A DNA stretch of 64,000 nucleotides, taken from the NCBI GenBank assembly GCA_041228285.1, contig CP166133.1:1364001-1428000 (forward strand). The letters are read 5' to 3'. How positions within the stretch are numbered: the first letter of the stretch is position 1; every line of letters begins with the position of its first letter. Under the pieces are notes generated by a model. The model worked only from the letters and a program-made list of their open reading frames with translations, was not told the origin of the DNA and did no database searches. The stretch comes from Neisseriaceae bacterium CLB008 (GTDB lineage: Bacteria > Pseudomonadota > Gammaproteobacteria > Burkholderiales > Neisseriaceae). A program made the position numbers and the translations under genes. Positions 33,617-42,960 of this stretch are shown here, one piece after another.

Positions 33617-34636
33617 ATGCGTGCTGTGTATGGCATGAAGGCGCGTCTGGCTTTGCCGCCGATTGCATTACTGATTGCGGTGGTGGTGGCCTTTGGTTCG
33701 GGGCAGTTTGCCGTCAGCCTGCCCGAGCTATGGGGCTATGTGATGAGTTTAGTCGTGTCGGGTCCGAGCAGTGAAGCGAGTGCCACCGTAGAAACCATCA
33801 TTGTGCAGATTCGTCTGCCGCGTATTTTGGCGGCGGTCTCGGTAGGGGCGGCTTTGGCCGTTGCGGGAACAGCCTATCAGGGCATGTTTCGTAATCCGCT
33901 GGTGTCGCCGGATATCTTGGGCGTCTCTGCTGGCGCGGGCTTAGGCGCAGTGGTCGGGATTTTTTTAGGCCTGTCTATGCTGTGGGTGCAGCTGTTGGCG
34001 TTTGTCGGTGGCCTTGTGGCCGTAGCCTTGGTTTATGCCGTGGCGCGATTTGCGCGCCACCACGGCTCGACTTTGGCCATGGCGCTGTCCGGTATTGCTA
34101 TTGGCTCTTTATTGGGCGCGGGCATTTCGCTATTGAAAATCTTAGCCGATCCCTATACCGAGCTGCCGTCCATCACCTTTTGGCTTTTAGGTGGCTTAAA
34201 TGCGGTGACCTTGGCCGATGTCGCCACGACGGTGCCGATTATGTTGCTGGGGCTGGTGCCGCTGATCTTATTGCGTTGGCGCATGAATGTTCTCAGCCTG
34301 AGTGATGAAGAGGCCACGGCCTTGGGCGTTAACGTGGTGCAAACGCGGCTGTGGTTTATTTTGTCGGCCACGCTGATGACTGCCGCCGCCGTCTCCATCA
34401 CCGGCATCATCGGCTGGATTGGCCTCGTGATTCCGCACATTGCCCGGTTGTGGGTTGGGCCCAATTTCACCCGTTTGCTGCCAACGGCTCTCTTTATGGG
34501 CGCGGCGTTCTTGGTGTTAACCGATACCTTGGCGCGCACGCTGGCGTCGATAGAGCTGCCGTTGGGCATTCTGACTTCGTTTTTGGGTGCGCCGTTCTTT
34601 TTGAGCTTATTGATGAAGGGCGGGCGTCATGGTTGA
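33617..34636 (+). CDS. FecCD/BtuC-family ABC permease
   Basis: 339 residues, nine to ten transmembrane helices. 'RLPRILAAVSVGAALAVAGTAYQGMFRNPLVSPDILGVSAGAGLGAV' (~67-113) is the family signature, and 'ITGIIGWIGLVIPHIARLWVGPN' (~257-279) contains the coupling-helix segment. One permease gene suggests a homodimer. Starts one base after the binding-protein stop and overlaps the ATPase gene by eight bases. Confidence 0.9.
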   Translation: MRAVYGMKARLALPPIALLIAVVVAFGSGQFAVSLPELWGYVMSLVVSGPSSEASATVETIIVQIRLPRILAAVSVGAALAVAGTAYQGMFRNPLVSPDILGVSAGAGLGAVVGIFLGLSMLWVQLLAFVGGLVAVALVYAVARFARHHGSTLAMALSGIAIGSLLGAGISLLKILADPYTELPSITFWLLGGLNAVTLADVATTVPIMLLGLVPLILLRWRMNVLSLSDEEATALGVNVVQTRLWFILSATLMTAAAVSITGIIGWIGLVIPHIARLWVGPNFTRLLPTALFMGAAFLVLTDTLARTLASIELPLGILTSFLGAPFFLSLLMKGGRHG

Positions 34637-35393
34637 GCTTTCATTAGAGTCGCTGTCGACCGGCTATCGTGGCCACATCGTGGGGCAGAACCTCAGCTTT
34701 ACGGTTGCTGCTGGTGAAGTCACCTGTCTGTTAGGCGCCAACGGCTGTGGCAAAACCACGCTCTTGAAAACCTTATTAGGCCTATTGCCGCCGCTGGCGG
34801 GAACCGTGTGGCTAGGGCAACAGCGCCTCTCGGCCATCAGTGCCAAGCAATTGGCTCAATGGGTTGGCTATGTGCCACAGGCACAGTCGGATCTGTTTCC
34901 CTATACCGCACTGGAGATGGTGTTGATGGGGCGCACGGCGCATGTGTCGTGGCTCAGCACGCCTGGGCCTAAGGATAGGGCCATCGCTCTAGATTGTTTG
35001 CGCCAGCTGGGCATTGAACATTTGGCGCAGCGGCGCTATCCCCAGCTCAGCGGTGGTGAGCGCCAGCTGGTGCTGATTGCCCGTGCCTTGGCGCAGCAGC
35101 CACAGCTGTTGATCATGGATGAACCCACGGCCAGCTTAGATTTTGGCAATCAAATTCGGGTTTTAGCTGTGATCGAGCGTTTAAAAGCGCAGGGCTTGGC
35201 CATTTTATTGACCACCCACCAGCCCGAGCATGCCCACCGCGTAGCCGATCGCGTGGTGCTGTTGCATCAGGGCCAAATATTGGCTAATGGCCCCAAAGAG
35301 GCGGCTTTAAGCGCTGCTCATTTGGCTACCTTATATGGCTTAGAGGAGTCGTTGATGCGCGACCATCTAGCCTTTTTAACGCCGACTTTTTGA
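34629..35393 (+). CDS. FecE/BtuD-family ABC ATPase
   Basis: 254 residues. Walker A 'GANGCGKTT', Q-loop 'YVPQAQ', signature 'LSGGERQL', Walker B '[12 protein letters not shown]', switch His in 'LTTHQPEH'. Energises the permease encoded upstream for uptake of the metal chelate. Followed after ten bases by the methyltransferase gene. Confidence 0.9.
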   Translation: MVELSLESLSTGYRGHIVGQNLSFTVAAGEVTCLLGANGCGKTTLLKTLLGLLPPLAGTVWLGQQRLSAISAKQLAQWVGYVPQAQSDLFPYTALEMVLMGRTAHVSWLSTPGPKDRAIALDCLRQLGIEHLAQRRYPQLSGGERQLVLIARALAQQPQLLIMDEPTASLDFGNQIRVLAVIERLKAQGLAILLTTHQPEHAHRVADRVVLLHQGQILANGPKEAALSAAHLATLYGLEESLMRDHLAFLTPTF

Positions 35394-35403
35394 AAGACAA
35401 CAG

Positions 35404-36192
35404 ATGATTGATGAAATTGACTTTGGCGAACTGTATCGCCAACACGTGGCCTTGGCTGAGCGCCAGCCCAAGCCTGCCAGCGCATGGGATCAACGAGCAG
35501 AGGCGATGGCCGCTAGCTGTGCCGATCCAGATAACCCCTATGTTCAGGCATTTATCGCCAAGATGAAAATCGAAGACGCCACCAGCCTATTGGACGTGGG
35601 CTGTGGTCCAGCCACGATTTCTTTGCCTTTAGCGCATCAATTTGAGGCCGTTTATGGCCTAGATTACAGCTCTGGGATGTTGGCCGTTGCGAGCCAGCGC
35701 GCGGCGCAGATGGGCATCACTCAGTTTCAGCCAATTTTGAAGTCATGGACCGATGATTGGGCTGATGTGCCCGTATGCGACATCGTGGTGGCTTCGCGTT
35801 CGACCATGTGTGTCGATATGGCGGATGCTTTAGCCAAGCTGAGCCAAAAGGCGAGAAAGCGGGTGTACACCACCCATACGGTAGATAAGCATTTCCTAGC
35901 CCCCGACATTGTGGCCCGCTTGGGCCGCGATGGGGTTGGGTTTCCGAATTATCTGTACGCCGTCAATATTTTGGCCCAGATGGGCTATATGCCTCAGGTT
36001 TCTTATATTGAAACGCCGTTTGAAGCCAAACGAGTGCCCGCTGTAGACGATTTTATTCGTTCCGTTTCTTGGTCGATTGGGGCACTAAGCCCTGAGGAAA
36101 TCGAAAAACTCAGCGCTTATTTTCACGGCGATTATCAACAGCAGCCCTTACAGCGCTCACGCGTCTGGGCCTTTGTGTCTTGGGATGTTTAA
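35404..36192 (+). CDS. Class I SAM-dependent methyltransferase in the uptake operon
   Basis: 262 residues. Motif I 'LLDVGCGPATISLPLA' (~63-78), then 'VYGLDYSSGMLAVASQRAAQMG' (acidic residue for the SAM ribose) and 'CDIVVASRST' as post-I/motif II. There is no obvious RNA- or DNA-binding part. It sits between FecE and a TonB receptor, so it may act on the imported chelate or on a metallophore. Small-molecule methylation is inference from location only; this family also covers quinone and tetrapyrrole methylases. Confidence 0.75.
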   Translation: MIDEIDFGELYRQHVALAERQPKPASAWDQRAEAMAASCADPDNPYVQAFIAKMKIEDATSLLDVGCGPATISLPLAHQFEAVYGLDYSSGMLAVASQRAAQMGITQFQPILKSWTDDWADVPVCDIVVASRSTMCVDMADALAKLSQKARKRVYTTHTVDKHFLAPDIVARLGRDGVGFPNYLYAVNILAQMGYMPQVSYIETPFEAKRVPAVDDFIRSVSWSIGALSPEEIEKLSAYFHGDYQQQPLQRSRVWAFVSWDV

Positions 36193-36237
36193 CCCCTAAC
36201 CCTTCTTTAATTTATTGCAGCCTATCGATACTCAAGG

Positions 36238-38424
36238 ATGACCATTTTGTCACAACACACTTTACCGCCTAAGCGGATCAATATGCATGTTTTATACGCT
36301 TTAAGCGTCCTGTCTAGCGCCGCCTGGGCACAAAACCCAGACAACACCGCTACCGAAGCAGCTGAATTCCAGCTCGGTACCATCACCGTCTATGGTCAGG
36401 CAAAAGACCCTGCCGCCGCTTTGGAGCAGAAGATTGACCAAAAGCGCATTCAGCAACTGGAAGCCAAAGACGTAGGCCAAGCCTTGGCGCACTTGCCAGG
36501 CGTGCAGTGGCATGCGGCTTCTGGCCGGCGCCATGAATCCAGCATCAGCATCCGCGGCTACGGCAGCGGCGATGTGCCCATCTACATTGATGGCGTGCCG
36601 GCCTATGTACCCTATGATGGCATGATGGACTTAAGCCGTTTTCGCACCGAAGACGTGGCCAGCATTAAGCTGGCTAAGGGGTATAGCTCAGTAATTTATG
36701 GCCCTAATGCCTACGGTGGCGTCATCAACGTGGTGTCGCGCAAGCCCAGCAAAGCGTTTGAAGCGGAAGTCATGGCCGGTGCCTTTACCGGCAAGGGCTT
36801 TGAATCCAGCATTCATCTGGGTACCTTGCAAGAAAAATGGTATGCCCAATTGAGTACCGCTTATGCGGAACACGACTATACGCGCGCGGCGGCTAAGTTT
36901 CATGGTGTTGATGATGGAGATGGATATAAACAACCGTCTGAGCAGCGCATCAAAGACACCGATCGCAAAAGCATGATGGCACGCGATAAAAAAATCAGCT
37001 TCAAGCTAGGCTTTACGCCAAATGAAACCGACGAATACGCCCTGAGCTATTTAAAGCAAGAAGGCCGCCAAGGCCCCAAAGACACCGATAAAGGCTTTGT
37101 ACCGACTACGTTTAGCTGGCCAGTTTGGGACCGAGAAACCGTGTCGCTGGTGTCGCACACCCAACTGGGCGAACACAGCTACGTCAAGCCTCGTCTGTAT
37201 TACGATCAATACCAAAATGCCTTAGTCGGCTTTTTGGGTAAAAAAGCTGGTGCGGGCGCTAAGCCATCCCCCAACGCCAGCCGCTACGATGATTACGCTT
37301 GGGGTGGCTCGGTTGAGTTCGGCACCCAGATCGTGCCGAATAACACCTTAAAAGCGCTGGTGTACTATAAGTTTGACCATCATGGCAGCTATGACACCCT
37401 GGGTCTGAGCCAAACCAAAATAGCCGGTACCGAGCAAACGGTGGAGCAAAAAACCTGGTCGTTTGCCCTAGAAGACACGCATCGTTTTAACGAGCAATGG
37501 GAAGCTCAGCTGGGCTTGGCCTACAGCAAGCGTAAAATGGGCAAAATCGAGCAGGGCGATAACCGCTATAACCAAATCTTTGAGCAGGCCCATCCCAATC
37601 GCAAAGATTGGCTCAGCCCCGATATTGACACTTTAGATCCGCAGTTGGCGATTGTGTATCGGCCCAATGAGCAAGGCCGATGGTATTACAACATCGCTAA
37701 AAAAACTAAGTTTCCGACCATTAAGCAGCAGTTTTCAGGCTTTGGGGGCGATAAGCTGATCTGCCCTGATAACGCCAAAAAATGCAGCAACAATGCCAAA
37801 GTGCCGCTGATTATTTTACAGAATCCTGACTTGAAGCCAGAAACCGCGATTCATCAAGAGATTGGCTATGCCGGTCAGCCGATGGCTGGGATGAATTTGG
37901 CCGCTAGCGTTTATTACAGCCGCACCAAGAACCACATCGAGCGCTCCGACACGGATTTCATCACCTATCCGGGTTATGGCGTGGAGCAAACCGTGAATAC
38001 TCAAGGGAAGGTGGTGCGTAAAGGGTTTGATCTGAGCGTGGACTATGAGTTTAACTCCTTGTTCGCCGCCAGCTTAAACTATGCTTATTTAAGCATGAAG
38101 GATAAGGACGACAGCAGCCATTACTTCCGAGACATTGCCAAGCATACGGGTTCTGCTTTAGCGATTGTGACGCCGGTTGAGGGGGTAAAAATCATGCCGT
38201 CGGTGCGTTTTTATTCCTCTAGCGCCGCCGACACGGCAAATTTGAATCGCAACGGTGGCGCTGCGATTGCGGATTTAAAAATCAGCGTGACGCCGCGCAG
38301 CCTTAAAAACCTAACCTGGAGCGTGGGCAGCACCAATCTATTTAATAAAAACTACGCCACCTACGAAGATGCCTATCCCAGTGAGGGGCGTAGCTATTAC
38401 ACCAATGTGCGGATGACGTTTTAG
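36238..38424 (+). CDS. TonB-dependent outer-membrane receptor
   Basis: 728 residues. Signal peptide ends 'LYALSVLSSAAWAQ', TonB box-like 'LGTITVYG' (~46-53), plug domain with 'DVGQALAHLPGVQWHAASGRRHESSISIRGYGSGDVPIYIDGVP' and '..YGPNAYGGVINVVSRKPSK', then a 22-strand barrel ending in the aromatic 'RMTF'. A loop with a Cys pair (ICPDNAKKC) lies near residue 505. AAGG directly precedes ATG 36238, so the true start may be TTG 36247, nine bases after AAGG. It brings the chelate across the outer membrane for the upstream ABC system. Stop codon overlaps that of phnX. Confidence 0.9.
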   Translation: MTILSQHTLPPKRINMHVLYALSVLSSAAWAQNPDNTATEAAEFQLGTITVYGQAKDPAAALEQKIDQKRIQQLEAKDVGQALAHLPGVQWHAASGRRHESSISIRGYGSGDVPIYIDGVPAYVPYDGMMDLSRFRTEDVASIKLAKGYSSVIYGPNAYGGVINVVSRKPSKAFEAEVMAGAFTGKGFESSIHLGTLQEKWYAQLSTAYAEHDYTRAAAKFHGVDDGDGYKQPSEQRIKDTDRKSMMARDKKISFKLGFTPNETDEYALSYLKQEGRQGPKDTDKGFVPTTFSWPVWDRETVSLVSHTQLGEHSYVKPRLYYDQYQNALVGFLGKKAGAGAKPSPNASRYDDYAWGGSVEFGTQIVPNNTLKALVYYKFDHHGSYDTLGLSQTKIAGTEQTVEQKTWSFALEDTHRFNEQWEAQLGLAYSKRKMGKIEQGDNRYNQIFEQAHPNRKDWLSPDIDTLDPQLAIVYRPNEQGRWYYNIAKKTKFPTIKQQFSGFGGDKLICPDNAKKCSNNAKVPLIILQNPDLKPETAIHQEIGYAGQPMAGMNLAASVYYSRTKNHIERSDTDFITYPGYGVEQTVNTQGKVVRKGFDLSVDYEFNSLFAASLNYAYLSMKDKDDSSHYFRDIAKHTGSALAIVTPVEGVKIMPSVRFYSSSAADTANLNRNGGAAIADLKISVTPRSLKNLTWSVGSTNLFNKNYATYEDAYPSEGRSYYTNVRMTF

Positions 38425-39206
38425 GCTTGATTCAGGGCGTCAATAACGCGCACGAGACCACTGGCGTCTTGAATCACAAAATCAGCACCATAAGCCCTAT
38501 AGGCAGCTTCCGTACGCTGTCTATGGGCTATTTTTTCGTCTTCGTTACAGGCTTGCCATTCTGCTTCGCTTAGGCCCATTTCTGAGCTGCCCTCGACGAT
38601 GCCGACCGTCCAAACGCCGGCCGCTTTGCCTTCGGCGATGTCGCTGGCCGTATCGCCCACTTTAATGACGCTGGCGACGTCGCTCAAGCCTAAGACCTGC
38701 ATGTTTTGAAAAATCATATACGGATAAGGCCGGCCGTGGCCGTCTACATGATCGGCGCAGCACCAGTGCTCGGGCGAATAGCCTTGGCGCGCCGCTTCTT
38801 CGACCACCACCGCCATCATCTTCGCGTTGTAGCCGGTGGTAGAGCCAATTTTCAGGCCGCGTGCTTTCAACATGTCTATGGTGTCTAGAACGTGGGGTTT
38901 GGGGCTGGCGTAGTCACTTAAGCTGGCCATCAATTGAGCTTCAAATTGACCATACATCAGATCGATGTCGGCCTGGGTAAAGGAACGGCCGTGGGCGGCT
39001 TGGAACAAAGCCTCGATGCGCGGCATCATCAGTATGGTCTCAATGTGGTCGCGCTTGGCCATGCCCATAGGCACCCGCGTTTCGTCTAAAGTCACGGCCA
39101 TGTCCCAGCGCTGAAAAGTGTCTACAAAAGCCTGTACTGGGGCCATGCAGCCAAAATCAACGGTGGTGCCGGCCCAGTCAAAAATAACGCCTGTAATCGC
39201 TGCCAT
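38421..39206 (-). CDS. phnX: Phosphonoacetaldehyde hydrolase
   Basis: 261-residue HAD enzyme. Nucleophile Asp10 in 'VIFDWAGTTVDFG', Schiff-base Lys51 in the cap ('GMAKRDHI'), 'IGSTTGYNAKMMAVV' (motif II) and 'SVIKVGDTASDIAEGKAAGVWTVGI' (motifs III/IV) are all in place. Cleaves phosphonoacetaldehyde to acetaldehyde and phosphate. Last gene of the aminoethylphosphonate operon, six bases after phnW. Confidence 0.92.
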   Translation of the reverse strand: MAAITGVIFDWAGTTVDFGCMAPVQAFVDTFQRWDMAVTLDETRVPMGMAKRDHIETILMMPRIEALFQAAHGRSFTQADIDLMYGQFEAQLMASLSDYASPKPHVLDTIDMLKARGLKIGSTTGYNAKMMAVVVEEAARQGYSPEHWCCADHVDGHGRPYPYMIFQNMQVLGLSDVASVIKVGDTASDIAEGKAAGVWTVGIVEGSSEMGLSEAEWQACNEDEKIAHRQRTEAAYRAYGADFVIQDASGLVRVIDALNQA

Positions 39207-39212
39207 GATGGC

Positions 39213-40298
39213 TTACTCCTGTAAAAAGTCTTTAATGATATTGGCCACGCGCACGATGTCTTCGGCGTAGATCTCGCCAATATTGCCAAGCCTGAACGTA
39301 TCCACTTCGGTCAGTTTGCCTGGATAAATGGCATAGCCACGGGCTTTAACGTAGGCGTAGAGCTGGGCAAAGTCAAAGTCATCGTGGGGGAATAAAAATG
39401 TGCTGATAAAGGGCGATTGATGTTCTGGCTTTAGGTAGGGCCGAATATTGACTTCAGCCAGTAGCTGGCGCAGTAAGGCGTTATTGCTGGCGTAACGTTG
39501 CTGGCGCGCGGTAATGCCGCCCTCGGCTTCTAGCTCTTTCAGTGCTTGGGCAAAGGCCAAGACGGTGTGGGTCGGCGACGTAAAGCGCCATTTGCCATCT
39601 TGCTCCATGGCCTCATGCTGGGCATGCAGGTCTAGGCTCAGGCTACGGGCATGGCCCTTGCTGGCCGCCAGCTTGTCGCGCTTGGCTAAAATGAAGGCAA
39701 ACCCAGGCACGCCTTGAATACATTTATTGGCGCTGCTGATGAGGTAGTCAATGTGCCAGGTCGGCATGGGGATGTCGATGCCGCCAAAGCTACTCATGGC
39801 GTCAACGATGAAGGTTTTTTGGTGTGCATTTACCACCTTACCGACGGCGGCGATGTCGTTCAAAATACCGGTAGTGGTTTCGCAATGTACCATGACTACG
39901 TGCTGGATCTCTGGTTGGGCCGTAAGCTTAGCCGCGATGGCCGCGGCATCAATGGGCTCATGATAGGTCTGTGCCAGCACGACGTGCTTGATACCGGCAT
40001 AGTTAAGCATGTCGACGATGCGTTCACCATAGGCACCGTTGCTGGCCACCAGAACGGTCTCGTCGGCCTTTACCACGCTGGTCAACACCGACTCCACGCC
40101 AAAGCTGCCGCTGCCTTGCATCAACACAGCAGTGTAGTCGCTGTTTGGGGCGTGGGCCAGGGCCAGCAGCTGCTGGCGGATGTCGCGGGTGATGATTTTG
40201 TAATCATCGTCCCAAGTGCAGTGATCGACCATCATGGCGGCCTTAACGCTGGTGCTGGTGGTTAAGGGGCCGGGGGTCAGTAATTTATACGCTAACAT
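39213..40298 (-). CDS. phnW: 2-aminoethylphosphonate:pyruvate transaminase
   Basis: 361 residues, class V aminotransferase. 'KLLTPGPLTTSTSVKAAMMVDHCTWDDDY' at the N-terminus, 'VLMQGSGSFGVESVLTSV', 'VDAMSSFGGIDIPM' and PLP lysine in 'LISSANKCIQGVPGFAFILAKR' (~189-210). Converts 2-aminoethylphosphonate and pyruvate into phosphonoacetaldehyde and alanine, supplying PhnX. Confidence 0.93.
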   Translation of the reverse strand: MLAYKLLTPGPLTTSTSVKAAMMVDHCTWDDDYKIITRDIRQQLLALAHAPNSDYTAVLMQGSGSFGVESVLTSVVKADETVLVASNGAYGERIVDMLNYAGIKHVVLAQTYHEPIDAAAIAAKLTAQPEIQHVVMVHCETTTGILNDIAAVGKVVNAHQKTFIVDAMSSFGGIDIPMPTWHIDYLISSANKCIQGVPGFAFILAKRDKLAASKGHARSLSLDLHAQHEAMEQDGKWRFTSPTHTVLAFAQALKELEAEGGITARQQRYASNNALLRQLLAEVNIRPYLKPEHQSPFISTFLFPHDDFDFAQLYAYVKARGYAIYPGKLTEVDTFRLGNIGEIYAEDIVRVANIIKDFLQE

Positions 40299-40313
40299 GA
40301 AGAATCCTAAGCC

Positions 40314-41312
40314 TTATGGTTTTTGGTTGTGAAAAAATGCTTTGTGCTGTTCTAGTAAGTCTGTGGTCAAGGGCTGGGCAAATTGCTTGGGGTGGGCCGA
40401 GCGCTGGCTGGCGTCGGTGGTCTCACCTTCGTAGAGGGCATTTGGATAGTATTTAATCAAACCCTTGCGGCCTTCTTTAACGATGATCTCGGCCATTTGT
40501 CTGGCCAAGGGATTGGTTTTGTCGCCTTTGTCGACGACGGCCACAGCTTCCGTAAGGGCAAAGTTGCCTTCAGTCGGGTCCACTAAATCAATCGGTAGGC
40601 CTTTTACCTTATCGGCCACTACCTGTTGGCGTAGGCCAAAACCAAGGGCCACTTCACCGGCACGGGTTTTCTTGAGCGGGGCTGAGCCAGATTGTTCGAC
40701 GTGAGGGCCGGCGTTGTGGATGATGCTGTTCATGACGTCCTTACCAGCAGGGCCGTCGCCGTAGGCGCTGACGATGGCTTGGGTCAACAACCAGGCGGTA
40801 GAGGAACCGTTAGGGTCGGAAATCGACACCAAATCTTTGTACTCGGGCTTGCCTAAGTCTTTCAGCGAAGTAGGCTTGGCCAGATTCTTGGCGGCCAACT
40901 CCTGCGTATTGACGATGATGGTGCCTTCTTGGCTGGTAATCGGGGCGTAAAAATCAGGGTAGGCGGTTAAGGTTTTGCGCTCAAACGTCAGCGGCACAAA
41001 CATTTGGTTTTGGGCTTGGGCACTGTCTAGAAAATACGAGCTCATGGTGACCATGTCGGCCTCGATGTTTTTACCCTCGGCTAAGAGGCGCCCGCCCAGT
41101 TCGGAGGTACCAAAGGTTTGCATCAGGTATTTGCCTTCCATGCCTGCACCATTTAAGGCATCGGCCATGGCGGTTTTAGCTTCGTCATCGGCATTGGTGT
41201 AGATGATGATTTGTTCATTGCTGGCCGTGGTGCCGTTGTCGCTGCCGCCGCAGGCACTTAGCAGTAAGGCAACAGAGCAGGCTAGGGTCAGTTTTTTTAG
41301 GGTTGAGTGCAT
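40314..41312 (-). CDS. phnS: 2-aminoethylphosphonate ABC binding lipoprotein
   Basis: 332 residues. Lipobox 'LLLSAC' with Cys21. ABC-type extracellular binding protein of the iron/phosphonate class: 'IIIYTNADDEAKTAMADALNGAG', 'LGGRLLAEGKNIEADMVTMSSYFLDSAQ', 'DPNGSSTAWLLTQAIVSAYG' and 'VALGFGLRQQVVADK'. Location directly upstream of phnW in the operon and next to a two-domain permease identifies the ligand as 2-aminoethylphosphonate; the sequence alone would also fit iron-type members. Confidence 0.85.
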   Translation of the reverse strand: MHSTLKKLTLACSVALLLSACGGSDNGTTASNEQIIIYTNADDEAKTAMADALNGAGMEGKYLMQTFGTSELGGRLLAEGKNIEADMVTMSSYFLDSAQAQNQMFVPLTFERKTLTAYPDFYAPITSQEGTIIVNTQELAAKNLAKPTSLKDLGKPEYKDLVSISDPNGSSTAWLLTQAIVSAYGDGPAGKDVMNSIIHNAGPHVEQSGSAPLKKTRAGEVALGFGLRQQVVADKVKGLPIDLVDPTEGNFALTEAVAVVDKGDKTNPLARQMAEIIVKEGRKGLIKYYPNALYEGETTDASQRSAHPKQFAQPLTTDLLEQHKAFFHNQKP

Positions 41313-41337
41313 GGTGTGTCCTTTTCGTGAGTAAGGT

Positions 41338-42960
41338 TTAACGAGTGCTTAGCTTGCTGCTGGCCTTCATAATGGCCAAGAGGGCTAGATTGGTGAGTAA
41401 AATAAAAATCGACAGAATAAAAATTTCATCAAATTTAGCAAAATGCTGTAATTCTTTAATCTTGGTGGTGATGACCATGGTGCGGGCGCCAGTGATGAAA
41501 ATCACAGCACTAACGGTAACCATGGCGTTGATGAAAAAATAGGTGAACATATGGGCCAGCGTCGTCTTGGCATTGGGCAGCAGAATGCGCCATATGGTTT
41601 GTAACCAGCGATCGCCCATTAAGGCTGCCGTGCTTTCCCAGTTGTGGTTCATTTTGCCTAGGGCGTTCTTGGCCATGAGGTAAGGCGTTGAGAAAAAGTG
41701 CACGATGTTACACAGCACGATGATCATCAAAGTGTTATGCAGGCTGGTGCCGGCAAAAATCAGTAGGAAGGCAATGCCCAAAACCATGCCCGGTACGCTA
41801 CTGGTAATCAGAATCAGGGCTTCCATGATGGTTTTTAAACTCTGAGCCATGCCTGAGCGTGCCGTGGTCAGGGCCGCGCCAAAGGCCAAGATCGTGCCCA
41901 AAACCGCCGTAGCTAAGGCGACCCATAACGCGTTTTGATACACGGTCATCATGGTGTGGGAGGTCAGTACGTCTTTCAATGCAAAAGCGTTGAATCTCAA
42001 GATGTAGGGCCAGTTTTCCGTCATTGGCGCAATGAACATCACCAAGAAGATGGCCATCATCGCGGTGACGATTAGCGTGGCGAGGCCGCCAAAAAGCCAA
42101 TCCTGTACGGGTGAGCGAGGCAGCTCTAACTGCGAGACTTTTTGATAGCGGATGTTGTAGCGCTCTAGGTATTGCAACAGGGCAATGCTGATGAGTGAGG
42201 GTGCCAGCATGAATAAAGCGATCACGGCGCCGCGTTCAAACGATGGATTGACCCCTAGCATCTCTTGATACAGATGCGTGGCCACGACCTCAAAGCGTCC
42301 GCCTACCGAAGCGGGAATGCCATAGTCGGTAAAGGATAAGAAAAAGGCCTGAATCAATGCCGCCGCAAACGTGCCCAATAATGGCCGCAACAGCGTGGTG
42401 CGGCATCGGCGCCAAGCGCTGTCCTGCATGACGATAGAGACCACCACAAACTTCTTATCTAAATACCTAAAAGTATTGTTAATCAAGATAAAGCAGATGG
42501 GTAAGGTATAAAGTGTATAGCCCAGCAGTAAGCCTTTAAAGCCGTAGATGTCGCTGAATATTTGCACCCCAATGATTTGCGTGAGTAAACCTTGCTTCCC
42601 AAAGGTATAGATGATCACAAAGCCGTAGGTGATGGTGGGCAGCAGCATGGGAAACTGAGCCAGCATGTACAGGGTTTTCTTTAGCCATTTGGGGATATGG
42701 GTCATATTGACGGCATAAGCCACGATGAAGGCTAAAAACGTGGCCAGAAAAGCGGTGCTGATCGACACCACAAGGCTATTTTTAAACGCTTGGATGAAGC
42801 TGGGGTTGTGAAGCATGCTGCTAAAGTGAGCCAAACCCCAACCCGTATCGAGGTGAAATGCGCGTTGCAGCAAGACGGCCATCGGGCCTAAGAGAAAAAC
42901 CGCAAATACCAGCAGTACGACGGCGTAGATTAACTTTAGCTCAGGCTGTTTGTGGTTCAT
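41338..42960 (-). CDS. 2-aminoethylphosphonate ABC permease, double length
   Basis: 540 residues with two BPD-type permease halves (~60-265 and ~330-535) and about twelve helices; each half carries an EAA-like loop ('QDSAWRRCRTTLLRPLLG' and 'ALMGDRWLQTIWRILLPNA'). It corresponds to fused PhnU/PhnV-type permeases. Its start overlaps the end of the ATPase gene by 20 bases. Confidence 0.85.
   Translation of the reverse strand: MNHKQPELKLIYAVVLLVFAVFLLGPMAVLLQRAFHLDTGWGLAHFSSMLHNPSFIQAFKNSLVVSISTAFLATFLAFIVAYAVNMTHIPKWLKKTLYMLAQFPMLLPTITYGFVIIYTFGKQGLLTQIIGVQIFSDIYGFKGLLLGYTLYTLPICFILINNTFRYLDKKFVVVSIVMQDSAWRRCRTTLLRPLLGTFAAALIQAFFLSFTDYGIPASVGGRFEVVATHLYQEMLGVNPSFERGAVIALFMLAPSLISIALLQYLERYNIRYQKVSQLELPRSPVQDWLFGGLATLIVTAMMAIFLVMFIAPMTENWPYILRFNAFALKDVLTSHTMMTVYQNALWVALATAVLGTILAFGAALTTARSGMAQSLKTIMEALILITSSVPGMVLGIAFLLIFAGTSLHNTLMIIVLCNIVHFFSTPYLMAKNALGKMNHNWESTAALMGDRWLQTIWRILLPNAKTTLAHMFTYFFINAMVTVSAVIFITGARTMVITTKIKELQHFAKFDEIFILSIFILLTNLALLAIMKASSKLSTR

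Noticed and set aside
34153-34569. Long ORFs antisense to the permease and similar antisense frames in macB, phn and galE.
   Set aside because: Typical complementary-strand shadows of membrane-protein genes; no start signals or domains.
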